Positions 1 through 11,119 of a DNA stretch of 64,000 nucleotides are shown here, piece after piece. The notes under the pieces are model-generated. The model was given only the letters and a program-made list of their open reading frames with translations. It made no database searches and was not told the origin of the DNA. Positions within the stretch are counted from its first letter, which is position 1, and each line of letters opens with the position of its first letter. A program made the position numbers and the translations under genes. Source of the DNA: Mikania micrantha (taxonomy: Eukaryota > Streptophyta > Magnoliopsida > Asterales > Asteraceae); assembly GCA_009363875.1 (NCBI GenBank), contig CM018690.1, positions 13,299,971 through 13,363,970 of the forward strand, read 5' to 3'.

Positions 1-1009
1 GTCTGTTCATACAAAGTGCAAAAAATTATGTGTATGTGATTTCCTAATGAGTCAAACCGTAAAAATACTTAGTTCTTTGCTAAATCAAAATCCGGGTGTG
101 ATTAGTTTCCGCATTTGAATTACAAATCATTATTTTTAGTTTTAACTCAAGTTTACATTTTCAGTTTTTAGTTAATTTTAGATAATAAATCAATTAGCAA
201 TCACACCATCCACATAAACTCTTCGTGGTTCGACACCCTACTTATCCTACTACTTAAGGTAGCTAGGAAAACACACTTTAACTCTTATTTGATCGGTACA
301 TCGACATCGGTCAATGAGGTCATTAAAAAAATTCCTATGGGGTCAAAAAAAATTCCCAATATATATTCTATTAACAAGTTGAGATTTAATGGGGGTCCCC
401 TGACCCCGTTAGAGTATATATAAGTATGTCCAGGCTTCCACCAAAAGGCGTGAATGATATATATATATATAATATGAGACTCTGAGATCACTTATATATA
501 TTATGCTATATATGTTTATTGTATTTAAGTACCTCTCAAATATTATATTGCATGACAATATCATTTTATCAAAAGTTTCCTTGAGGATCACATAACCATT
601 AACTCATGGGTTTATCTAATAGATAAATATGGAATAATATTATTTAGGTTGACACCCCATTCATATTCATGTTAATTAAATTTGCTAGCTATAGTCACCT
701 TATGATATTTCGTCATCACATGAATGCATGTTTCATTTATTTATCGCATGATTTGAATAAGTAGTCACATTTTTATCATTATCACCTGACTTGGATTAAT
801 CATCACTAGGGAATTAATTCACTAGCTTTGTTATGGACTCATATAGATTGCATCCAACATAGTTATTTTTACACATATCGTATCATAGAATTTCATATTG
901 GGATGGATATCCTACTTATTCATTTATCAAGTCATTAAAACTTGAGTGCTTACCAAGTATATATATAGTTGATCATTTTTAATATTTTAAGGAAACCGAT
1001 AATCTAGAG
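1..1009. other. AT-rich non-genic DNA, possible Ty3 remnant
   Basis: No coding region is supported; the small open frames on the minus strand at 285-591 run through TA-rich simple sequence and have no recognisable domain. Around 205-275 the text CTCTTCGTGGTTCGACACC followed by a pyrimidine-rich stretch resembles, from memory, the non-coding region next to Athila/Tat-type Ty3 elements, but I cannot confirm it. A short GGGGTCCCCTGACCCC palindrome lies near 391-406. Confidence 0.3.
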
Positions 1010-1263
1010 TAACACTCCAACCAACGGCAGAATACATTGGGGTGCGAGTTTGATTGTTGAAAAGATCATTGTGATATGTTAAAGTTTCAATATTCAAAAC
1101 ATCCATATTAATGACTACATAACATACATAACATACCCAGTGAAATCTCTCTTAAAAGTAGGGACTGGGGGTGAGATGAAAACAAACCTTACCTCTACCC
1201 TTAGAAGGGTAGAGGGGCTGTTTCAGAAGAGACCCCCGGCTCATGAAAAACCTTTTATTTATA

Positions 1264-1320
1264 TATTACTATTATTATTAGTATTATTATTTTTATATTA
1301 TTATTATTATTATTATTATT
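1264..1320. repeat. (TAT)n microsatellite
   Basis: An imperfect ATT/TAT trinucleotide run lies inside the LINE 3' UTR. It explains the low-complexity open frames called on both strands here. Confidence 0.85.
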
Positions 1321-1606
1321 TTGTTTTCTTTTCATCAGACACAGCACAAGCAAAAAAAGCAAACGGATACACATAGGCACATGAAGACAAAGCATATATA
1401 AGTAATAAGGCAATAAAGCAGTAAAGCAATAAACCAACATAGCAGAGTAGCAGGCTAAAGAAGTACCTACTAACCCAACAAATCATAGCCACAAACAAAG
1501 TACCACATTCACCGTTGAAACAAGCTTAACATAACATAAAGTATACATACCACACGACAATCAAGTATTCCTCAAAACTATGGCTTCTAACATGTATCCT
1601 AAGTGC

Positions 1607-2559
1607 CTAATAATCTCTAAGCTTTATTCTATATCTCCAGAAAATCCTATCACTAATCATGTCCTCCAAGAGATGCAATGCTAACAAATCCTGACGAATC
1701 TGCTCATCCCATGTCAACCTAGGTCGGCCCCTGCACCTCCTCCCGTCCACAACTAAATGCTCTATGCTTCGAACAGGAGCCAACACGCCTCTTCTCCTCA
1801 CGTGGCCGAACCATCTCAATCTTCCTTCCCCCACTTTGTCTGAGATGCACGCCACCCCCTGTCTTCCCATGATGGTTTCGTTTCTTATTCGGTCAAGTCT
1901 TGTGTGCCCACACATCCATCTTAGCATCCTCATCTCTGATGTTTCTAGTTTCCTCTCTTGAATCTTTTTGATCGGCCAACAATCACATCCATACATATGG
2001 CCGGTCTAACTGCTACTCTATAGAATTTACCCTTTAGTTTGTCTGGGAACCTCTTGTCACATAATATGCATGTAGCCGCTCTCCACTTGTTCCAACCTGC
2101 CTGAACACGATGGGTGACATCGCAATCAATGTCTCCATCACTCTGGACGAAAGATCCTAGGTATTTAAACTTTGTTGTCTATGGCACCTCTTGTCCTCCA
2201 ATAGTCACCTGATGTTCCCCTTCTTCCTCCTCGTTGGTCCCACTAAAGTTACCATAAATATACTCCGTTTTGGACCTACTGATGCATAGTCCTTTACTCT
2301 CCAAGGCCAATTGCCATTCTTCTAACCTCGCATTTAGGTCCTCCTATGTCTCTGCCACCAGCACAATATCATCCGCAAACAACATGCACCATGGAACATA
2401 TTCCTGAATATACTTTGACAGCACATCTAAGATAAATACAAAAAGGAACGAGCTTAGTGCCGAACCTGGGTGTAGTCCCACCTCTGCATGGAAGAAGTCT
2501 GTATCGCCCACTGGAGCTCTAACACTCGTTTTAGCACTTTCATACGTATCCCTTATCAT
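1607..2559 (-). pseudogene. LINE reverse transcriptase fragment (broken)
   Basis: Reading from 2559 downward, the frame shows RT motifs: GLHPGSALSSFLF (block B-like) and the catalytic FADDIVLV (xADD). It then reaches a TAG stop near 2344, a second in-frame TAG near 2180, and a frameshift near 1996 before the C-terminal part (1996-1607) with MRMLRWMCGHTRLDRIRN and RLRWFGHVRR. Intact plant RTE ORFs also encode an N-terminal apurinic endonuclease, which is absent here. The fragment cannot make an active enzyme. The frame and motif order are seen directly; the RTE clade assignment rests on remembered family motifs. Confidence 0.8.
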
Positions 2560-3302
2560 CTCTCATATTAATGATTCAAACCAATAATTCATAAACATCC
2601 AAACAATTACAGTAATTGTAAACAATTTACATAAGAATACTAAACATTGTTTTTATTAAACCAGGTCCTCTAAACCTAATCTATGTTCATGTATATGTTT
2701 GACATATGAAACTACTTTTGTCCTAAGTCCCAAATAGAAAATAAACACATTGTTTCACATATCACTTAAATCAAGTCAACTAAGTCTAGAAGTTTATATC
2801 GTGTATAAGTTTTGATTCTATGAATAACCTTGTTTCTTTATATTAGCATATGTAACATACCAAAAAGTTTTACAAAAGTAAAGAGGGATTAATAATTAAC
2901 TCATTTGTTAAGCATATCTTTGTCCAAGTTTGTCATTCTTTTTGAGAGAATGAAGCTAGCAATCCTCACCCTAATGTTTATGTAAATAATGTGTTAGGAA
3001 ATCCTAAAGTTCAAGCATTGTCTTAATTCTATAGCTTCTATGGACCATATTTATGATTTGCTAATAATGGATATTAGTATTTATATAACCATATATTACA
3101 ACTTTATAAATGTTTATATAGAATAATAAGATTATTCCAAATAATACTTTGATTATTTAAATGTTTTAAAATTTTGAAATAAAACTATATTAGGCGCCTT
3201 ATTTGGATTTAACAAAATATAGTTTATAAAGATTACATTGTTTAAAGATTCTCTAAAATTTTATAAGATCATATGTTATAAAACTTATATTGCTAAGATA
3301 AT

Positions 3303-3333
<31 letters not shown>

Positions 3334-4067
3334 AATTCATGTTTCTAAAATTATTAACCATTTTGTAAAACTTATATTGTTTAAATATTATTTATTGAAT
3401 ATAAAATAAAGTGTATAAAAAATAACTATATATCAAATAGTTTTTTTATTGAATTTTTAAGTTTCTAATAGCCTAAAAATTTTAAAGAAAACAATAAAAA
3501 TATATGTTTATAATTTGAATTTGGTTTTCTAAAGTTTGTATAACAATCTAAAATAATTGTTATATTGTTTTGTAATTTAATAAAATGTTGTTTTAAGATT
3601 AATACACTTTGTTTTAAATTGTCCAAAATATTTGTTTTATAAATTTAAAAATTTCAAATAAATATTTAATTAGTTTCATGCAAATTTTTATTGTTATAAT
3701 TATTAAAAATAGATATAATATTATTCTGAAATAAATCAGATATTATAAAATTGTTACAAATATTATTTTTCGATTTATATATATTTTTTATTTTCTTTGC
3801 AAAATAAATGGCTCCAAAAACGAAATAAAAGGGTAAAACCAGTTTTTATGGGTGGAGCCCGGTTTCGAACACAATTTACGAACATCAATTTTGGTTTATA
3901 TAACCCTAATTGTAGTTATCAAGATTATGTCTTGACATAGAATACCCCTATACATATTATTTAGATTACATTACATAATATACACAAAGACACAATTTAA
4001 ACATTATGCACATTTGACTTGTTAACTCTTTTGACTTGGCTTGACAATTATGAAGCTAACATTCACA

Positions 4068-4772
4068 CCCCAAATTATTAGTCCCAGTTGAATCTTCATT
4101 TATTAGATTTCCAATTGTTCTTGTTTTAAAATCCCTTCGATTTATTGCTTGCAAAATCAATTTCGAAATACCCAAATCTAATTTGCAAATTTGAGAATAT
4201 AATCATGTTATATTTCTGAGGAATCTTCCTCTAGTCCTCACGATTCAATATTGTTTTCCAATATGTCTTCATTACCCTTCATGGACCTACCATAATTACC
4301 ACTGAACATGCATTTGCCTTCTTTCGAAATTGCATATGACCCGTTCAATTTTCGTTCGAATCCGAAACACAAACTTTCTAATTGTTATATTAACACAACA
4401 AAGAGATTTGAAAAACAAAAAAAAAAAAACTTCTAAACTTGTCTTCTTGATGTTGCTTGAATACAATGAACACAAACATCTAACTATATTTTCTAATTGC
4501 AACCATTTTCTCTGTACTTGCTTACATCAGAAATCACAAACAAAACATCTATGTTTCTTCTAAATCCGCCAAGATACAAAAACAAACAAACATACATCGA
4601 TTTTTTTCTTTCCATTGATTGCACCAATCGCCATCAGAATTTCTCTATGTTCCTACTTCTGGCGATTCCAATCAGTCTCTTATAATCAATCTCTCTGATT
4701 GAACTAAAATAGAAGCATCGAAAAAAACTTTGATGTATTGTTCTGTTCTTCTTGATGCTGAATCGGTGAATT
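4068..4772. other. Non-genic spacer
   Basis: AT-rich sequence with no supported gene. Small open frames at 4296-4685 have no recognisable domain, and several end in A or T runs. The stretch sits between the LTR-like block ending near 4067 and the hAT-like element at 4773. Confidence 0.4.
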
Positions 4773-5106
4773 TAGGGATGTTCATTTTCGGATATCCGAA
4801 TCCGAATCCGAAATCAGGAAAAAAATAAAAAAAATTCAAAAAATATATATTTCGGATATCCAAATATCCAGAATATCCGAAAAATATCCGGAAAATATTA
4901 GGATATCCGAAAAATTATCCGAAAAAGTATCCGAATATCCGAAAAATTATCCGAAAAAACTATTTCGGATATCGGATATCCGAACTATCCGAAAATTTTC
5001 AAAATAGGTATCCGAATCCGAACTTTCGGATATTTTGGATTCGGATTTTCGGATATTTCGGATTCGGATTTTCGGATTCTGATACGGATTTTTTTGAACA
5101 CTCCTA
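4773..5106. mobile_element. hAT-like non-autonomous element of TATCCGAA repeats
   Basis: The ends are imperfect inverted repeats, TAGGGATGTTCA at the left and TGAACACTCCTA at the right. The interior is almost entirely permutations of TATCCGAA/TTCGGATA in both orientations. Flanks tcggtgaa and tcagtgat match at 6 of 8 positions, compatible with a decayed 8-bp hAT target duplication, though the left copy is not exactly adjacent to the end. No coding capacity. I recall similar TAGGGGTGTTCA elements in other plants as hAT MITEs; the class call is from memory. Confidence 0.6.
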
Positions 5107-5283
5107 TCAGTGATGAAGGAAATAGTTGTAGATCGCCTCCAATCGTGGTGGTGTTTCCCAAAAATTCCCGTTAATTATTTCCGGAGCAACTTACTGGAAA
5201 GTTTTCAAAATATGATTCCAATTTGAAGTCTTTTTTTCTTTATGTCCAAGACTCGAATCTATACTGGCGGCGTCAACAGGGGC
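5107..5283. other. Non-genic spacer
   Basis: Unassigned sequence between the hAT-like element and the terminus of the outer LTR; no gene or repeat recognised. Confidence 0.4.
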
Positions 5284-7596
5284 TGTCACACCCTGGCTCA
5301 CAGCGGAATTCTTAGCAGAGTCTTAGTGTCAATAGTAGATAACATAAGTACAAGTTAAGTGAACGATTTAAATAAAACATGGATATTTAAATATAAAAAG
5401 TCATCAATAATTGTTAAAACATCACAAGTTCAACATCCAGCTTACAAAACATCAGTATTAACATCTCGATAAGTGTCCTAAATAAACATCCTAGGTACGC
5501 TCGCTTTCAAGAACCGGTTTTTCCTTTCTCCAAAACATCAATTCTACTTACCTGAGAAGCATACCAAATTTAAAAGTAAATGTCAACCAAACAGGTTGGT
5601 GAGTGTCACACCTAACCAACGACGAAAGATGTTGAGGCACGAGTTTGGTTGTTCATACCTCATGGTGTTACTTTGTAAGTTCAATAGTTGATAATCCAAT
5701 TTCATTTGTATCATAATAATCATTAAACGTCCACATTGTTCAAAACAAAACAAACAATAATCCAACATTACAATTCAAAACCAAAGTGAATAACATTGGT
5801 TATAAATTTAAACTAGGTCAAAAAGCGTATTTGAATCTTCTTCTAAGCAACTAACTTGTTACACGTGTAAAATAAAGTTTTGATCAACTATTTGTATAGT
5901 TGGTGAGATTTTCATACAGTTTGTTATATATATATATATGTAAGATGCAACAATAGTCTAATAAGAGTTGATATAAATCTATATGTATTCCAAAATGTTT
6001 GATGATATGATTTTAACAATTTCACCTTTTCTAACATAATAACATAAAGTCATTAAAAAAATGCTACTAATAATACTAAATGTTTTTGGCTATTTGACCT
6101 TCAATATAAACAATGAAATAAGTCATGTTAATCAAAGGTTACTAGTACTAATGTATTTTATAAATGTATATGATTATCCCAATAATAATAAAACATAAAT
6201 ATACAAACAAGTAGGCAACACATAGCATTTAAATTTAATTCTATCTTAAACTAAAATATTGCATCATTGTATTTGTTTATGACTCAAGAATAACATGTTT
6301 AATACGACATGTGTAACATCACAAAAATTATAAAAATTTAAAGAATGAGCATAAGAAAACTCACATGTTTTTGCTTTAAATTATCCAAGTAGTGCTTTAT
6401 CATGTCTAAGCAGAACGAATCCCAAATCAACCTAAGTTTATCTAAAAGAATATAACCTAGATCTTTCTAAGTATGTGTTTATGTTTTTCCATGTGAATAT
6501 TTTGATTTTTATTTAAAAATGTTTTGTAACTTTTGCAATGAAATAGAAAAGAAGTGTTTATATGAAAATAGAATAAAAGTATTTGATACAATAATGTTTT
6601 TATAATTGATTACAATTGTTTTCTAACAATAAAGTAATAATTTACAAATGTTTATAACTTATTAATATCTTGAATATATGATTCTAGAATAAGTAGAAAA
6701 TGATTTTTAAATATTTATAAGTTTAAAATGAATATATAAATAATTTATAAATGTTTAAAATGTTTTAATACTTTTAAGAATATATGTTTGTCAAATATAT
6801 TTTGTAAATTTATAGTTATTCTATCATAAGATTAATTCCAGAGTAGTAAGAATAATTTTTTGACTTTTTAGATTAATTTTATAAATAATCTTTACTTTTT
6901 TAAAGTATATTTAATCAATAAAATAGTAAATTTTTAAAATATTAATCCAAATATTATTTTAAAATTTCCTGAATGTTTATAAAGTTAATTTATAATTTAT
7001 ATAATTTTTTTAGAATTTTTAAAAATGTTTAGTATTTTTTATACATTTAAAACTATATAAATATCATTTAAATATAAAATAATATACATATATTCGGGAA
7101 AATTCTGAAAATTTTACATAATGTTAGAAATAATAATTTAGAATTTATAGAATTGTTTTAGATATTTTCGGATTTATTTGGATGGTAAACTAAAAAAATA
7201 AGAAAAACAGGGTTTAAAACCTAAAACCTGACTCTAACCGGTTTTGAATCCTGGCCACACCTCTCTGCCAGCGGCCTTACCACCAGGCTGAGAGTGTGGT
7301 TTGTTGGTAAGCATGGAATCCTTTGATTGTTATACTGTAACATCCGCAACAATACGATAACTTATCCTTGTTCAGTTTACTAAACAATCAAGCTCCGTAA
7401 GGTTCATTTAGACTTTAGGCCCAAATAAGGCCCATTTTATGTAACTTAAGCCCAAATAAATTAACAGACTTTGTTTAATAAATAATTACGTAATTTATTA
7501 GTTGTTGTAAAATAATACGAACAACTTACCGATTAACGCGCCAGATAATCAGTTATTAACGTAAATGCGAAAAAATAAGTATTTATGATAATAGAA

Positions 7597-8126
7597 TATT
7601 AATAAATGATAAAAATGTCTATTAATATATTTAAACAACAAAGTACGTACGCAAAAACGATAAAGTTGCGTTAATCGCGCGGTTAGCTAGTGTTAATGGT
7701 TCAAACGTACTGATGCGCATATTGAGATGAATGTATCAGTAAACACTCATTTATGAATATTAATAAGATTAGAGAGATAAGAATGTCATTCGAGACGCAA
7801 AAAAAACATGTAAACAGTTAAGCGCGTCAAATACGTGACGTTAATACGTTATGAATAGTTTATTAATAAATGATAAAAATGTCTATTAATATATTTAAAC
7901 ACAAAGTACGTACGCAAAAACGATAAAGTTGCGTTAATCGCGCGGTTAGCTAGTGTTAATGGTTCAAACGTACTGATGCGCATATTGAGGTGAATATATC
8001 AATAAACACTCATTTATGAATATTAAAAAGATTAGAGAGATAAGAATGCCATTCGAGACGCAAAAAAAAATGTAAACAGTTAAGCGCGTCAAACACGTGA
8101 CGTTAATACGTTATGAATAGTTTATT
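7597..8126 (+). repeat. 264-bp tandem duplication inside LTR A
   Basis: The segment starting TATTAATAAATGATAAAAATG at 7597 is repeated at 7861 with few differences, and both copies end with ATGAATAGTTTATT. It covers the AT/CG-mixed sequence (ATCGCGCGGTTAGC) upstream of the TATA box, so it is probably a U3 enhancer-region duplication. Confidence 0.9.
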
Positions 8127-8274
8127 CGCTAGATCTACAATATCCGACGAAATAAATACTCGGAGAATATTTTTAATATCCTTATAACATCCAGTTCTCA
8201 GAAATATTTTCGAGACAATTTTCGTGACACGAAACGTATTCGCGACGCGATTTAAACTCATTAAATGATCGGGC

Positions 8275-8286
8275 TATATATAATAG
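8275..8286 (+). promoter_or_regulatory. TATA box of LTR A
   Basis: TATATATAATAG lies about 940 bp into the LTR and is followed within about 40 bp by a pyrimidine-rich leader (TTCATTCATTCTCTC), the arrangement expected at the U3/R border of a plant LTR. The transcription start is not determined. Confidence 0.5.
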
Positions 8287-11077
8287 CCTACCACCTTCAT
8301 TCATTCTCTCTTTCAAAAAGAAAACACGCACATAAAGGTGTGTTTGAGAGAGATGAGAGAGATGGCCCGAATCCGGTGACTTTTCCGTCGTACCCTCCTA
8401 CCATTTCTCAACGCTACGAACGTCATGGTAAGCTTGGTTGCCCTTAAATCATCTCTTAAAGTCATCTTTTTGATCAAAAACGTGACTGAAACATTTTTCT
8501 AAAAAGTGGGTTTTCGTTTTTGTTGATCCAGTCGCAGAGAACAGACGTTCCCCGGAGATCTAAGTGTTGGAATGTGCTTATTTTTGGATATGTTCTTCTA
8601 CACTTGCATATATTTAAAGTGACCGGAGGAAATTGCAATCGGAGTTGAATACATATGTGATTTTAGGTCTCAAAGTCTGCAGGTCGGTTTTTAGTTCAGA
8701 AAATGCAGCCTCAAAGATCGGATGATCCCCGAAGATCTAACCGTTGGATCGCTACCAAATTTTGACAGAAGATCTCTAACGCATAAACGAAGCTTTTAAC
8801 CGTTGGGTTTTTAATTATGAGGCCTGGAAGTTGATTTTGCATAGCCCCTAACTGAACAGTGCTGCTTGAAATTTTCCGGCGAACTGCTAGGTTTTTCGAC
8901 AACTGTAGCGAGGGAGGAAGTCGACAGAAAATGGTGCAGAATGTAGAGCTAGATGAGACGAATCCATGGACACCTAAATCGGAGTTCGTTTGGTCTAGTT
9001 GCAAGCTACTCGTATGTTGTTGAGAGAAAACTCACCAATGAGTTTAGTTCCAAACAAGAGTCAAAGATGGTCCAACTTGGTCAAAAGCGGTCAAAGTCAG
9101 ATTCAATGAGGATGAGAATGTTCTGGATGCGAAATCGAGTCGAAAGAACCTATTGGTTTTCTCAACGGGTTAAGACGAGCAGGTTCGTATACTCGAACCA
9201 AACGAACATTAAGGTTTGCACATGCATGACTAGCTTTACTCACCAGGACTTGGTGAACTTACTATTTCATTATTATTTACCCAGTCAAATAACTCAGGTG
9301 AGTCTTGACCTCCCCTTTTTTACTTAAATGTTTTGGGGATGTATCCGAGCTTTCTTTTAAAATGATTTTTATTAAGGATTTTTATGTGTGTTGATGTAAG
9401 TAAACTATACCTCTTAGCTAGCATTGCATAGACTTAGGTACGTCCGGTTATGGATGTTGGTCAGAGGCAAATCATCAAGGTAGGGAAGGGGTGGGCCGGT
9501 GTGACCGTAAGAACTACTTACAACTACCTCGGGGCATATACGCGTTCAAACGGATTCGTGCGAATTGGAGGTACCTTGCTCTAAATGCTAAGGATAAGGA
9601 TAATGATAAGGGATAAGGAACATGGTTCACGATAGGGTTGAATGTTCGACTCCGGCCTACCGGCCAGTCCGTACGAGGATAAGGAATTACCGGACAACTG
9701 TCACTACAGTGGACCCCATGTGTGTCATTCAACACTATATCTGGACGAGTGGCTCTAGAGTAGTGTATACGTTATCAAACACCGCGTAAGGATCGTCGAC
9801 GGACGTGTACTTGGCGTTGTGAGACTTGATTTGTCAACCAGTTTACTTGCACACACAAACTTGATTTGATTATTATTTTAATGTCATTGGCCATGACTCA
9901 CCAACTACGTATGTAGTTGACATGTTTTTGCTCGTGATACAGGTAGCACAGGAACATGAAAGTCAAGGAATACATGAAGGATGCTAACTAGATATAGAAG
10001 ACTGTAATTTGAAACCACACCTGCGTGCTAAGGCAATGGACCTTGTTTAAACACCGAATTTAAGTTTTATGATTATTTTGTAATTTCTTTACCATAAGCA
10101 TTATTCATTATGCAGATACTACAATGTTTTAGAAAGTTCAAATTTATTCGCATTTCGCGGTCAACGTAGGTCTTCCGTTGTATATGATTGGCTAAGAATG
10201 GTCCAACACGTCACGGCCCTCGGCGAGGGTGTGACATATACACACGCTAAAGCAAATCCCTCTCGATCGAATCTGATTAGACAACCACAATGAATCGAAA
10301 TTGACTTAAGGCTTTTAATCTACATGACAAACAATATCTAATGCAACTGAAACTGCCTGGATTGATATAGTATTAAGCGAGTTCTAGTCTCTCTCAGTCA
10401 AGATCATTTCTGAGCTAAATCCGAGAGCTCTAGTCAATTACAGAGAAGATTTCAAGTGTGGATTCATTCGTAATACTAGAATGTGTAAAAGCCCTCTAGT
10501 TTTGAATGTTAATTCGTACGAAACGATTGATCTTGATTACGAGTTCAATCATATGGTTGAGGCATTCCAAAAGTCGGATTAAACGTCGTTATTAATATGT
10601 GTTTATGGGCTAGATACTTAGAATTGTCGTTTTATTCATGGGGCATCGAAAACCCGTTCGTTTGGTGATCAAATGGGTCGGCTATGACGGTTGGATGGGT
10701 TTGCCGGAATACGGCCAGCCCACCGACGAAAAACGTGATGCTGGGAAAAAAAAAAGAAAAGTCTTTCCAATCTTTACACTTTCCCCTCTTATTTCAATGT
10801 TAACTACATTTTGATTCCAAGTTTCCATAACTAAGATTTGATTTGTATAAGTTACCATTTTAACCCTTTACTTAATATTTTATGGTAGTAACTTTCTATA
10901 AAAGATATCTTTATCTATAAAAGATTTAATTGCTTAATCACAAATCTTTATGAAGCCAAATTATATATAAAAGTTTTATAATTTCGAATCTTAACAAAAT
11001 TTAATAAATTATTTGCAATAGCTATATAATCAATTTTATAATTTATATAATTATTTAAACACTTTTGTTTGTTTATA

Positions 11078-11078
<1 letters not shown>

Positions 11079-11117
<39 letters not shown>
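11079..11117. repeat. (TA)n microsatellite
   Basis: A nearly pure TA run inside the U3-side portion of LTR E. Confidence 0.85.

Positions 11118-11119
<2 letters not shown>

Larger units (their letters stand above)
1115..2563 (-). mobile_element. 5'-truncated RTE-type LINE with 11-bp TSD
   Basis: The element is flanked by perfect copies of catattaatga at 1104-1114 and 2564-2574. On the minus strand it begins inside the reverse-transcriptase domain, runs through the C-terminal region typical of plant RTE LINEs (RLRWFGHVRR), and ends in a 3' UTR with a GC-rich hairpin (CTCTACCC/GGGTAGAG near 1190-1220) and a short TATGT-type tail at 1117-1139. The hairpin and tail match what I remember of plant RTE 3' ends. 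The 5' part (endonuclease and most of the RT) is missing, the usual result of incomplete target-primed reverse transcription. It lies inside the LTR-like block 1010-4067 and is therefore younger than that block. Confidence 0.85.
1010..4067 (-). mobile_element. Degraded long LTR (family F) hosting a LINE
   Basis: Read on the minus strand, this block aligns by eye with the LTR at 5604-11400. The 3' ends match (AACCAACGGC near 1015-1030 against AACCAACGAC near 5615). A segment near 2850-2910 matches 6310-6380, the region of the presumed splice donor, although here GTGAGT has become ATGAGT. The other terminus lies at 4061 or 4067; the 190 bp before it recur at 53693-53875, also ending at a TG-type boundary. 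No target-site duplication was found, so it may be a truncated LTR. Without the nested LINE it is about 1.6 kb. The AT-rich interior at 2600-3830 has no coding potential. Confidence 0.5.
7336..10236 (+). mobile_element. Third-level solo LTR (family A), TSD TATAC
   Basis: Begins TGTAACATCCGC and ends GAGGGTGTGACA, with perfect flanking TATAC at 7331-7335 and 10237-10241. It contains a tandem 264-bp duplication in its upstream part, a TATATATAATA box at 8275, a pyrimidine-rich leader, a donor-like CAG/GTGAGT at 9298, a perfect hairpin CAACTACGTATGTAGTTG at 9902-9919 and an acceptor-like ATACAG/GTAGC at 9942. No gag or pol region and no second LTR are present, so it is a solo LTR of a Ty3- or copia-type element whose family I cannot name. 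Open frames inside (8265, 8953, 9514) show no domain. Confidence 0.8.

Noticed and set aside
8953..9327. 124-residue open frame in LTR A
   Set aside because: Sits in the leader just before the donor-like site; no domain and no counterpart open frame seen in the sister LTRs.
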